Below, in pieces: positions 22,898 through 34,090 of a DNA stretch of 64,000 bases. The DNA is taken from NCBI GenBank assembly GCA_014218235.1, contig CM024755.1, positions 35,546,713 to 35,610,712 of the forward strand, read 5' to 3'. Under the pieces are notes generated by a model. The model made no database searches, was not told where the DNA came from, and worked only from the letters and a program-made list of their open reading frames with translations. The position numbers and the translations under genes were made by a program. The stretch's first letter is position 1. Every line of letters starts with the position of its first letter. Origin of the DNA: Colocasia esculenta. Lineage: Eukaryota; Streptophyta; Magnoliopsida; Alismatales; Araceae.

Positions 22898-23000
22898 ATC
22901 TCCCCCTTTTTGATGATGACAAAATATACTAAACATCAGACAAAAATGAAATATGTTTTTCAGATTTACGTTAGTTGTCTCCCCCATTTTGTCATTAGGC
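22898..23000 (-). other. Duplicated polypurine tracts
   Basis: The minus strand shows AAAAAGGGGGAGAT directly against the LTR start (22898-22911) and a second AATGGGGGAGAC-type tract about 80 bases away (22979-22990). The following bases, TTTTTGATGATGAC and TTTTGTCATTAGGC, also look related. Multiple PPT copies upstream of the 3' LTR are a published Sirevirus trait. Confidence 0.75.
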
Positions 23001-23043
23001 AAAAAGATAAGCTGTGAGACAAAGAAGAGAGAAAGATTTTTAT

Positions 23044-26000
23044 TTAAGAAGGAGAAAGATAATACAAAGGAGATAACAAGGAGGCATGCTGTGAGATAAC
23101 AGCCCATGCCTTGATCTCAAGATCCTCAAAAAATTGCAGAAAGACGCCAAAGGTCACTGAGAAGGAGGGTCCCATGGAAGGGATGTTCCTCTGAATGTAG
23201 AGTTGCCTTTGCTGCTCTATGAACTCTCCATACTGACTTTTGTCCAAAATAAATCTGAAGTAGGTACTCTTGCCAAAACTGGCCCTATGGAGAAATCTGT
23301 CCAAGGAAATTGGATAGTGAAGTTTCTGAGTTACCAGATCCTGCTTTAGGGCATAGAAGGCAGTATATCTAGCTGCCCATACAGCATAGAGCTCTGGTAT
23401 GGGTGCGATGGAATTGAGATCCATAAAGGCTTCGGCAGAAAGAGTCTGCTTCCTCTGACTAACCAGATCTTGATTAATAGCTTCCAACTGCTGATAGGAG
23501 GCCCGATAGAGAAGCTCCCATTCTGAGGAGATGAGTCGTTCACACTCAGAAATGAGTGGAGCTAGGGTCAGAGAAGAGATGCGGCCAGAGTGATATTCTC
23601 TGAAGATGAACCGCAAGAAGGAGGGAGATCGGCCCTGCTTTGCTGACAACCGGCCCAGCTGCCTTGCAAACATGTCGAGAGCATGTGATCCAGCATCTGA
23701 ATTAAGCACTAATGAGTGCAGCTTCGGCAGAAGAACTGGAAACTCAGTCTTGAAGGAGACAAAATCTACTGTAAAAGGAAGGTTGAGAGGGGTCTCTGAT
23801 TGCCGCACAGTAATCTGTGAGTTGAACTGACAAAATTGAACTTCTGGAATTTTGTTCAAATAACAGAAGTCACTGTACAACTGAAAGGCTCTGGCAATGC
23901 GAATTTCCTTCAAAATGAAGGATCCCCAAGAATTCTTGTGCTGGAAGATGAACCACTCAGAAAAGGTGAGTGGGTGATCTCTGAGAGAGAGAGATTCGGC
24001 CCTTGCAGTCAGGTACTTTGAGTACTGAGCCTTGTTCCCTTTGATGGCTGCCCACTGATCTTCTGTCTTGAACTCAGTGCCCTCAAAGATTTTGGTTTTG
24101 AAGGCTTGAGAAATCTGAGTGAAAGGAAGAACAATGGCTAGGTGTTCGGAGAGGTTGAGAAAAGGAATACCATAAATGGTAGAAAGAATGCATTTCTGGA
24201 GGTAGTCTCTGTAGATAGGTCTTCTCTTAGGATCAAGGGTAAGAGAGTACCATAACGGAGGGAAGAGAGAAGCAGAAGGAGTGCTTAGAGAGGAAGAGGT
24301 TTTTCTTTTTCAAGACAGGACTAGGAGGGTCAGTCCTGTGAATGTGAGAGGCTGTGGAGAGAATAGTGAGGAGAGTGTTCCTTTCAAAGGGTCGGGAACA
24401 TTGGTGTCAAAAATACCAAGAGGCAGAGGTTTTACAGGAGGAAAGGTAACAGAATTAGGAGGAGTAGGAGGATAGAAAAGGTGTTTAGGATTAAAGGAAG
24501 AGGTTGGTTGAGGTTGAGATGTTTGGGTGTTAATAGGTGAAGGTTGAGGAGTTAATGAGGATGAAGCTGAGATGAGAGCTGGAGAAGGTGAGAAGGAGGG
24601 TTGAGAGGAAGTAGAGGATGAGGAAGGTTTGGTGCGAGGCATTGGATGTTTTATGGTTGGTGGAGCAGGAGGGGCAGTAGGAGGAGATGAAGGTGTGGAG
24701 AGGGTTGGAGTGGCAAGAGAGGAAGTATCAGGGGCCTTGGAGACTGACACTGGCTCCTTTCCCTTGGCCTGACTGACTCTGACTGCAGGAGAGGGTCCTG
24801 AAGACCCTGAGGCTGCCACTGGTCCGGGTGACCCTACAACTGATGGCCCTGATGGCCCTGACCCTTGAACTGGCGGCCCTGTTGGCCCTGAGACTTCTGC
24901 TGGAGGCCCTGGTGGCCTAGGAACTTCAGCTGGAGGCCCTGGTGGCCTAGGAACTTCAGCTGGACTGCTCTGAGTAGGTGCAGGAGGGACACCACTAGAC
25001 TTTGAAATACTAGCCAGCAAATTCTTCATATCAGACATTTCCTTATTGAAATACCTCATTGCATTTCTTATTGAGGATACGTCTGAGGAGGTTGACCTGA
25101 GTTGAAACAATTTCTTGAATACCATTCTGAACTGATGTCAGGATCTCTCCTTGGGCTTTTAGCAAGGCCATAACATGCTTCAACTTTATTTTCCTATGGC
25201 CCTTCCTTGACCTCCTGTGAACCACTCTTTTCTGTTTACTTGGCTGAGAGACAGGCTCCTCAAGATTTACTGGTGCACTTGGGCCTTCACTAGCATCAAC
25301 CAAGGCTGGACCTGAAGTTTCCTGAGTAGGTGCAGCTTGCTCAGAAAATGCTTCATTCTCTGGCCTTTCACTCTCAGCATGCTCCCCCTGAATGGGAGCA
25401 GGGACATCAAAACTTTCTTGCTCCCCCTGAGCAGGAGCTTCTTCCAAGACAACATCTTCATCAGGTTTACCAGCTGCACCCTCTTCCAATTGGGCTTCGG
25501 ATTGGCATCCCACAGCTGACTCAACTGGTTCTTGCTCTGCTGGACTTGCTGCTGCTTGCTCCACTTCTACTGCTTCTGGAATATCTGCCATAACTGCTTC
25601 TCCTTCAGCCACAGAGGATTTCGACCATACTCCTTCTTGCACTGAAAAGCCACTTTTCTTAGGTTTCTGGACCTTATAGACTGCCCATCTTTTCAGCTAC
25701 CGCACCTGACAGATCTACTCCAAAATGCTTGAAGATCTTGGTCAGAAGATGGGCATATGGAAGGGAAACATTCAATTTGCTCTTTGTTTCCCATAACTGA
25801 GCATGTGCAAACTTCATTCGCTCAATCATCACAGCGGCCAGGTTTATCTCTTGTTCTGGATTGCCCAGAACATAATGTCCGAATCTGCCCTAGTGCATGA
25901 GGAAAAAGTAGCACTACGGGGAACTAAGATTGGCAGACTATAAAATGCAGCAACCGGTTGAACGCGGTCATCTGATTAATGTCCAGCTTCCCATCCTTCA

Positions 26001-26334
26001 ACTTAAATCCTGGACCGATGATCCCGAGACCTTTGACTTCATCATTCACAGAGTGAATGCCACTAAATCCCGAGGTCTTTACTCCAAACAGATCATGCAA
26101 TAGCTCAGGGGTTATTCTGATTTGGATACCCTTGACAGAGGAAACAAGAGATCCATCTGCTTCTGACTTCAGACAGACGTAGAAGGCTTTTACCAAATCC
26201 GGGTAGCTTACTTCGCTGAAGGTGACCACATCCATCCACTGCGATCTTCTTAGAGTATCCACTAGCCTGGCCAAGCCACTCTTCTCAAGATTCTGAACAT
26301 CCACTGCCTTATTTCCGCAAATCTTTGTCTTCAC
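23044..26334 (-). pseudogene. Env-like extra ORF of the copia element, frameshifted
   Basis: It lies after RNase H, where Sireviruses carry an envelope-like ORF of uncertain function. The N-terminal block (26334-25924) has a globular fold with an LLHDLFGV-type motif, like plant-transposon-associated domains. A Glu/Ala-rich acidic segment (25642-25200), a basic patch (RRSRKGHRK), a coiled-coil-like segment (25125-25010) and a Pro/Ser-rich region with PPGPPAEV repeats (24990-24400) follow. A C-terminal globular block reaches 23044. Frame changes fall near 25900-25650, 25090 and 24300. I see no convincing signal peptide or fusion peptide, so the envelope role is unproven. Confidence 0.7.
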
Positions 26335-26822
26335 GAAAGTAAATCTTTCTTGCTCCTTGGGGATAAATACTCAGCACTGTAGCCCCCAACACTTCCGGAG
26401 ATCAACGGAGCGGCCATGGGTGCAGAGAAGAAAGGATTCTGGAAGGGAGGATGATGGTAGGGACGGAGGTTCTCGAAGGAATTCTTCGCGGGAAGAGAAG
26501 AAGGCTTCGAAAGTTGCAGAGAGTCGATCCCAAAATCGTTAGGGCATCAGCTTTGGGTGAACAGATAGATATATAAAAAAAAGAAAGGTGGAAGACGAAT
26601 CGATCTCAAAACGGTTTGGGTAAAATAATATTACTTTAATGACAGGAGGAGCGCCAAACGGCGGCAAGGGTAGAAAGCGACAAAAAGGTTTGACAAGTCA
26701 AATAACTTTCTACACAGAAGCGGTCAAAGCATATAGATAACTGAGTTTTGTTTAATTTTAACGGAGGGAGAACTTTTCATTTAATCTGAAAAATTTATAT
26801 CAATAAAATCACAGAAATTCTT

Positions 26823-29800
26823 TCACAAATTGCACATCCCTAGTTCCCTTCTAAGAGATGTAAATCTCTCTTCAGGTAGGGCTTTTGTGAAGATATCTGC
26901 CAATTGACCATTTGTATCTATAAACGAAATTTCTAAATTACCACTAGCTACATGGTCTCGAATAAAATGATATCTTACCTCAATGTGTTTCGTCCTTGAG
27001 TGTTGAACTGGATTTTTGGTGAGGTTGATGGCACTTGTATTATCACACAATAGAGGAATTGATTTGATGTGAATGCCGAAATCTTCAAGTTGTTGCTTTA
27101 TCCAAAGAAGTTGTGTACAGCAACTTCCAGCAGCAACATATTCCGCCTCAGCTGTTGATAGAGCTACTGAATTTTGTTTCTTGGATGTCCATGATATTAA
27201 GCATCCTGCAAGAAACTGACAACATCCACTGGTGCTCTTTCTATCTACTTTGCAACCAGCATAATCAGCATCTGAATATCCTATTAGATTTATCTCACAA
27301 GATCTAGGATACCAGAGACCTAAATCATGAGTTCTAGCTAAATATCTAAATATTCTTTTTACAGAGATTAAGTGAGACTCTCTAGGGTCTGCCTGATATC
27401 TAGCACACATGCATACACTGAACAAAATGTCTGGTCTACTGGCAGTTAAGTAAAGTAATGATCCTATCATACCTCGATAATTCTTTTGATCTACCCTTTT
27501 ACCTTTTGGATCACTGTCCATTCTGGTTGATGTGCTCATTGGAGTTGATAATGGCTTTGCTTCTTCAAATCCAAATTTCTTCAACAGCTCTTTGGTGTAC
27601 TTTGCTTGACAGATATGAGTGCCATCCTTCCCTTGCTTGATTTGCAATCCAAGGAAGTAGCTTAACTCCCCCATCAAGCTCATTTCGAATTCTCCCTGCA
27701 TAAGCTTTTCAAAGTACTTGCAAAGAGATTCATCAGTAGATCCAAAAATAATATCATCCACATAGATTTGTACAAGAAGTATATGTTTAACCTTAGATTT
27801 TATAAATAATGTACTATCTACTTTTCCTCTAGTGAAACCATGATTTAATAAGAAATTACTGAGCCTTTCATACCAGGCTCTAGGGCTTGCTTTAGACCAT
27901 ATAAAGCCTTATGTAGTTTAAATACATGATTTGGAAATTCAGAGTCGTCAAAACCTGGAGGTTGTTCAACATAAACTTCCTCCTTGATGAAACCATTCAA
28001 AAAGGCTGATTTGACATCCATTTGAAAAAGTTTTAAATCAAGTGCGGATGCATAAGCAAGTAAAATCCTAATAGCCTCAAGTCTAGCTACAGGTGCATAA
28101 GTTTCATCGAAATCTATGCCTTCCTCTTGGGAGTAGCCTTGAGCCACCAATCTGGCTTTGTTCCTTAAGATTATTCCAGACTCATCCAGTTTATTTCTGA
28201 ACACCCATTTGGTGCCAATAACTGAATGATTGGATGGTCTAGGAACAAGTGACCATACTTGGTTTCTCTTGAACTGATTTAGTTCATCTTGCATGGCTAA
28301 TATCCAAGATTCATCAGATAAAGCTTCATTGACTGTCTTAGGCTCTACTTGAGAAACAAATGCTAAATAGTCGCATGGGATTACATTACCTCTAGTTCTT
28401 ACCCCTACAGATGGATCACCAATGATGTTTTCAGGAGGGTGATCTTTCTGATGTCTCCATTCCTTTGGAAGATCTTTATGTTGGATTTCTGTTTGCTGCA
28501 GTTCTTCCAGAGTTGGATCCTCTTTGTCCTTAATTGAAGTTTTCTTTAATTTTTCGGACAGGACATCTGCATCATCAATGTCACTAATTTCTTCCTTTTT
28601 CAAGGAAGGGTTAGATTCATCAAAAATAACATGTACTGATTGTTCAATTAATAAAGAACGTTTATTGAAAACTCTATAACCTTTAGGTTTAGAGGAATAC
28701 CCCATGAAAATGCCTTCATCTGATTTGGCATCCAACTTACCAATGTCCCTTTTTCCATTGTTATGGATGAAGCAAGGACATCCAAATATTCTGAAATGGC
28801 TAATCTTTGGCTTCTTTTCTTTGTAGAGTTCATAAGCAGTCTTTTTCAGGATTGGCCTGATCATCACTCTATTTATGATATAACATGCAGTGTTGATAGC
28901 TTCGGCCCAGAAATATCTTGGCAGATCATATTCTGATAACATTGATCTTGCCATATCCAAAAGAGTTCTGTTTTTCCTCTCAGCAATTCCATTCTGTTGA
29001 GGTGTCCTTGGAGCTGAGAAGTTGTGCTCAATTCCTTGATCATCACAGAACTTCGCAAACTTTTCATTCTGAAACTCACCACCATGATCTGATCGAATAG
29101 AGACAATTGAGAATTTCTGATCTTTCTGAACTTTCTTGCTGAAACTGACAAAATTCTCAAATGTGTCATCTTTGCTCTCTAAAAAGGATACCCAAGTGAA
29201 TCTTGAATAATCATCAACTATTACAAATCCAAAATTCTTTCCTCCCAAACTGGTAGTCCTCATTGGCCCAAATAAATCCATGTGAAGTAGTTCTAAGGGC
29301 TTTGAGGTGGTTACTACAGTCTTTGATTTGAAGGAGCTCTTGGTGTGCTTTCCTCTTGCACAAGGTCTGCAAATGCTATCCGATCTGAAATTTACCTTTG
29401 GCAGTCCTTCAACTAGTTTTCTTTTTCTGAGCTTGTTCAGCCCATCCAAGCTGCAGTGGCCCAATCTTCTGTGCCACAACTCAGTTGATTTATCTTTGCT
29501 AGCTGCCAAACACACATCTTGATCCTTGAGTTCATCGAGATATAGAACATACAAATTTCTTTCTCTGTAGGCTTCAAATATGACTTCACCATCTTTTAAG
29601 ATACTGCATTTTGATTCTTGAAACTGAATTTGATGGCCTTTGTCACACAATTGGCTGATGCTGATGAGATTGTGCTTTAACCCTTTGACCAGCATTACAT
29701 CCTTTATGACTGATTTTCCTTTGATGTTCACAGACCCACTTCCTATCACAGTCCCTTTTCCATTATCTCCATAGGTGACTGTACCTTCTTCTGCTTGGAG

Positions 29801-29899
29801 ATCAACAAATATCTTCTTGTTGCCTGACATATGCCTTGAGCACCCACTATCCAAATACCATTTGGATGCTCGAGGGTTAACCTGAAATGAAAACATCAA
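26823..29899 (-). pseudogene. Copia Pol: protease, integrase, RT, RNase H (one frameshift)
   Basis: The order is aspartic protease (DSGCSRHM near 29850), GAG-pre-integrase zinc region (H...H...C..C near 29480-29370), integrase DDE core (D..., then SDHGGEF, then E near 28960), the chromodomain-less copia integrase tail, RT beginning near 28330 with the SAFLNG motif, and YVDD at about 27750. RNase H has DADYAG and STAEAEY near 27270-27140. The frame breaks at 27883-27885, where a G run (C run on the coding strand) is one base short; the downstream frame then runs to the stop at 26823. Otherwise all catalytic motifs look intact. Confidence 0.93.
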
Positions 29900-29958
29900 G
29901 CTTTAGGTACCCAAATTCTTTTTGGGTCCTGATTGGTTAGTATCATCAATTTTACCTT

Positions 29959-31666
29959 TTAATATCCATTTTTTATGTCTTGTTGGGCATGTATTTTAAT
30001 ATGTCCTAACTTGTTGCAGTGACTGCAGCAGGATAACTTAGTTACTTTTTCTATGTATTTGAAATCAGCTTTGTATGCTACATCTTGTTCAGGTACAAAT
30101 TTTGGTGTTGGATATGTTTTAGGGTATATTATGGTTTCTTCATTATCTGGGGGTGTATATCCTAATCCATTTTTCTTTTTACCTGATCTCCTAGCACCTT
30201 TTAATATTAAAGAGTTTTTACCATTGGTAAATTTTTCTAGGGTGCTTGCTAGTGTTTTGTTTTCTTCATTTAATTCATTTACAGTTTTTCTTAAATCATC
30301 TGAGTTTTCCTGTTTTTCTAGGTCAGTGATTTTTCTGTTCTTGTCTTTAATTTTCACATAATAGTTCATTTCTTCTCTTAAGCTCAACTATTTGTTTTTC
30401 TAGTTCTTCGTTTTCAGATTTTAAATCTGAGTTGGTATTTTCGAGACATGTGATATTTTTCTTGCTTAGCTTAAGTAGTTTACACACTTCTTTATATTTA
30501 TTGTAGAGTTCATTAAATGCACTTTCCAAATTATCCGAATCTGAGTCATTACAGGAATCGAAAGAAGAATCAGATGTTACCTTATCCTCGGTATTCGCCA
30601 TGAGAGCCAAGTTGGCTTCTTCACCTTCACTGCTCGAGCTTGACTCACTATCTGAGTCGCTGCTGTTGTCCCATGCAGCTGCCATGGCTTTCTTTTTGAA
30701 TCTTCTGAACTTCTTGGAGCTGTCCTTCTTCTTGTGATCATTTTTCTTTAACATTGGACAGTCTGCCTTGATATGTCCAGGTTTCTTGCATTCATAGCAA
30801 AGTGGCTCATTCCTCTTCTGATCTTTTCCATCTGGTCTCTTGAGATCTTTGTTTTTCTTGAAGTACCTCCTACCAGACTGGAACTTCTTTTTCTTTGCCA
30901 AGATTCTCTGCAATCTTCTTGAGAGCATGGCTTCTTCATCATCACTATCTTTGCTATCTTCACTGTTATCTAAGGATTCTTCTGATGAGTCCCCATTAGC
31001 TTTAAGCGCATTTGACTGCTTCTTTCTGCTGGAGGATTCTCCTAGTCTTTCCATGTTTATTTCATGGGCCATGAGAGACCCAATGAGTTTTTCGACTGAC
31101 ATTCTCTTAAGATCATTAGCTTCTTCGATAGCTGTGACCTTTGCCGTCCATGAAGATGGCAGGGATCTGAGAATCTTCCTTACCATATCTGCACTTTCAT
31201 ATGACTTTCCTAGACTTGCTAGGCCATTAGTAATGTCAGTAAATCTACTAAACATTTGGGTAATAGACTCACCTGTTTGCATTTGAAATCTTTCATACTG
31301 AGTGACAAGAATGTCAATTCTTGTCTCCTTTACTTTGTCTGTACCTTCATATGTGATCTTTAACTTTTCCCACATTTCCATGGAGGATTTGCATGCTGAA
31401 ACTCTGTTGAACTCTTTCTTGCTTAGAGCACAACATAGAATGCTCTTAGCTTTACAGTTCAAGGAGATTTTCTTTCTGTCTTCATCTGTCCATTGTGCTT
31501 TCTCATTTGTGACGACCAGATCACCTTCTTCCACTATTGACCAGATTTGATAATCATGGCCTTGTAGAAAGTATTCCATCCTGGTCTTCCAATACGTATA
31601 ATCTTCACCATCGAACAAAGGAGGTCTGTTGACAGACTGACCTTCGAAGTGACTTTGGGCTGCCAT
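29959..31666 (-). pseudogene. Copia Gag with CCHC zinc knuckle (one frameshift)
   Basis: The chosen start is the Met at 31666; the open frame extends further but runs through the PBS. Residues about 15-250 hold the copia Gag core (UBN2/DUF4219-like, with an FDGEDYTYWK motif). A Lys-rich segment and a CCHC knuckle (CYECKKPGHIKADC near 30780) follow, then a Ser/Asp/Glu-rich acidic tract and a coiled coil. A 1-base gain near 30350 shifts the frame; the other frame (to 29959) continues the coiled coil and a second, damaged knuckle. Between 29959 and 29899 a further lesion separates Gag from Pol. Confidence 0.9.
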
Positions 31667-31716
31667 TGATCTTTGCTCTTCAGATCGTTGGATCTTCTTC
31701 TTTGTCGAAGAGACGG

Positions 31717-31728
31717 GCTCTGATACCA
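31717..31728 (-). other. PBS of the copia element (initiator-Met tRNA)
   Basis: The minus strand reads TGGTATCAGAGC, two bases from the 5' LTR. It is the same type as in the LARD-like element at 6649. Confidence 0.94.
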
Positions 31729-31730
31729 CT

Positions 31731-34085
31731 TGTTGCCCAGCTAGCTAGCCCAGAGGGGGGGTGAATGGGTTAATAAAACTTCGATCTTTGATTAAAACCT
31801 GTTTACTGAAAAGATTGCACAACTTAATAACAAGGTTAGAGTTAGAACAAACAAGATAACAATCACACAAAACACATCCACAAGACACAAGGATTTTATC
31901 CTGGTTCGGAACTCCTCTCCACAGGAGACCTACGTCCAGTCCCTGAGCAATACCTCAGGATTTACTAACAAGGGTACAATCCCCCTTAAGGATCTTACAC
32001 CCAGCCTCAACTGGTCTTCCTTCAGCCTGAAGGGAACAACAACCACCCTGGATACCACCAGGTCTTCCTTCGTCCAGAAGGGAACAACAACCACCCTGGA
32101 TACCACCAGGTCTTCCTTCGTCCAGAAGGGAACAACAACCACCCTGGATACCACCAGGTCTTCCTTCGTCCAGAAGGGAACACAAACTAATCAGAAAAGG
32201 GTTGTGAAAACAGGCTTCAGATTCTAGCTTGACCAGCTACAACCTGAAGCTCCTAAGCCCCCGAGAGAGAAAGAGATTTGACAAGGTTTTTCTCTCCAAG
32301 GACTACACAGGCTCTTACAAATGAGAAGATTTCTTTTGAGCACAGAGAGCTAAGAGCTTAGAACGAGGTTTGGAGTGGAGGCTTCGCTCTTCTTCAAAGT
32401 TCTAAAGATTGTAATGGATGGATTCCTTTCTGCTTCTTAGATCAAGCGATGTTGCTCTCTCAGGTTAACTTTCTTTTCGTCTTGAGTCTTCTATTTAAAC
32501 TGCTGATTCAAATTCGAACGTTGATATGTCCGTTGTCTCTTATCTTGTGTACGTTAGACTGGTTACTGAGGAAGCTTCTGATCGTCAGTCTTTTATCCTG
32601 GTGTACACGCCAAAGAGATGTCATAGAACTTTGTATCTTGTGTCCAACGTTGTCCAGATGAGTCTTGTCAGATATCTGTAAGCATATCATCAATAAATAG
32701 AAGACAGCTAGGACTGCTGTCTATTGTTAGTTGAGATGGAACAGATATTGCAGTATATAGCAAAGCTCCTTTCTGTCCAAGAAAAAGTACGTAGACAGAT
32801 AGCATAGAAATGGAAGATATTGTCTGCATGCATGGGAGATACGATCAGAGAGCATTTAATGCATAGCAGTCAACAGACAAGATATGACTTTGACTTTTCA
32901 ACGCTATTAAAAAGCATTATACTGATGCAGAAAGAAATTTGATAAAAAGAATCTTGCTGACTTCATCACTTATGAAATCGTTATGAATTATAGCAAGTCG
33001 TTATGAACTGTAAAGAAATCGTTGTGATAACTTATGAAGCCGTTACAACAGGCAAGTCGTTGTGAGCTGTAAAGAAATCGTTGTGATAACTTATGAAGCC
33101 GTTACAACAGGCAAGTCGTTGTGAGCTCTAAAGAAATCGTTGCAAGAAATCGTTATGACTAATAAAGAAGTCGTTGCGCGAAATCGTTATGACTAACAAA
33201 GAAGTCGTTGCGCGAAATCGTTATGACTAACAAAGAAGTCGTTGCGCGAAATCGTTATGACTAATAAAGAAGTCGTTGCGCGAAATCGTTATGACTAACA
33301 AAGAAGTCGTTGCGCGAAATCGTTATGACTAACAAAGAAGTCGTTGCGCGAAATCGTTATGACTATCGAGATGTAAAGAAATCGTTATGCGAAATCGTTA
33401 TGACTATCGAGATGTAAAGAAATCGTTATGCGAAATCGTTATGAATTCTAAAGAAATCGTTACGGCTAGAGAGTCGTTGCGAGTTCTAAAGAAATCGTTA
33501 CGAGGTCTAAAGAAGTCGTTACGACTAGAGAGTCGTTGTGAGTTCTAAAGAAATCGTTACGAGGTCTAAAGAAGTCGTTACGGCTAGAGAGTCGTTGCGA
33601 GTTCTAAAGAAATCGTTACGAGGTCTAAAGAAATCGTTACGGCTAGAGAGTCGTTGCGAGTTCTAAAGAAATCGTTACGAGGTCTAAAGAAATCGTTACG
33701 GCTAGAGAGTCGTTGCGAGTTCTAAAGAAATCGTTACGAGGTCTAAAGAAATCGTTACGGCTAGAGAGTCGTTGCGAGTTCTAAAGAAATCGTTACGAGG
33801 TCTAAAGAAATCGTTACGGCTAGAGAGTCGTTGCGAGTTCTAAAGAAATCGTTACGGTAACGATTTGAGCGTTCCGGTCAAAGAGGAAGTCGTTCTGCTT
33901 ATCAAAGAAGTCGTTACAGGGACTTGGTTAGAAATGATGGGACTTACCAGATTGACTTGATCTTTCATTTTTCTTTTGCTTCCTGTTCTCAAGGCTCAAG
34001 AAATCCATTAGTGTTATTTTGTTAATCATCAAAATTAATATATAAATAAATGGAAATATTTATTATGGGGACAGTTTGGTCATCA
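31731..34085 (-). repeat. 5' LTR of the copia element (2355 bp)
   Basis: It pairs with 20540-22897. Substitutions seen by eye lie near 32503, 32684 and 32756, and three single bases are missing relative to its partner. A minus-strand TTTAAATAG near 32490 is the likely TATA site, giving U3 of about 1.6 kb and R-U5 of about 0.76 kb. Confidence 0.96.
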
Positions 34086-34090
34086 ATCAT
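34086..34090. other. Right target-site duplication of the copia element
   Basis: ATCAT, identical to 20535-20539. Together they define the insertion point inside the antisense ORF of the gypsy element. Confidence 0.95.

Larger units (their letters stand above)
20540..34085 (-). mobile_element. Sirevirus-like Ty1/copia retrotransposon, very young
   Basis: Features in minus-strand order: 5' LTR (31731-34085), initiator-Met PBS, Gag with CCHC knuckle, protease, integrase, RT, RNase H, a long extra (env-like) ORF, repeated polypurine tracts, 3' LTR (20540-22897). PR-INT-RT order defines Ty1/copia. The long LTRs, Gag size, extra 3' ORF and multiple PPTs point to the Sirevirus (SIRE/Maximus) group. 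The LTRs differ by about three substitutions and three 1-bp indels. Despite this youth, gag, pol and env-like frames each carry at least one frameshift. Confidence 0.95.

Noticed and set aside
27761..27763. Start of a separate RT-RNase H gene at the YVDD region
   Set aside because: The frame only begins here because of the upstream 1-bp loss at 27883-27885; it is the continuation of copia Pol.
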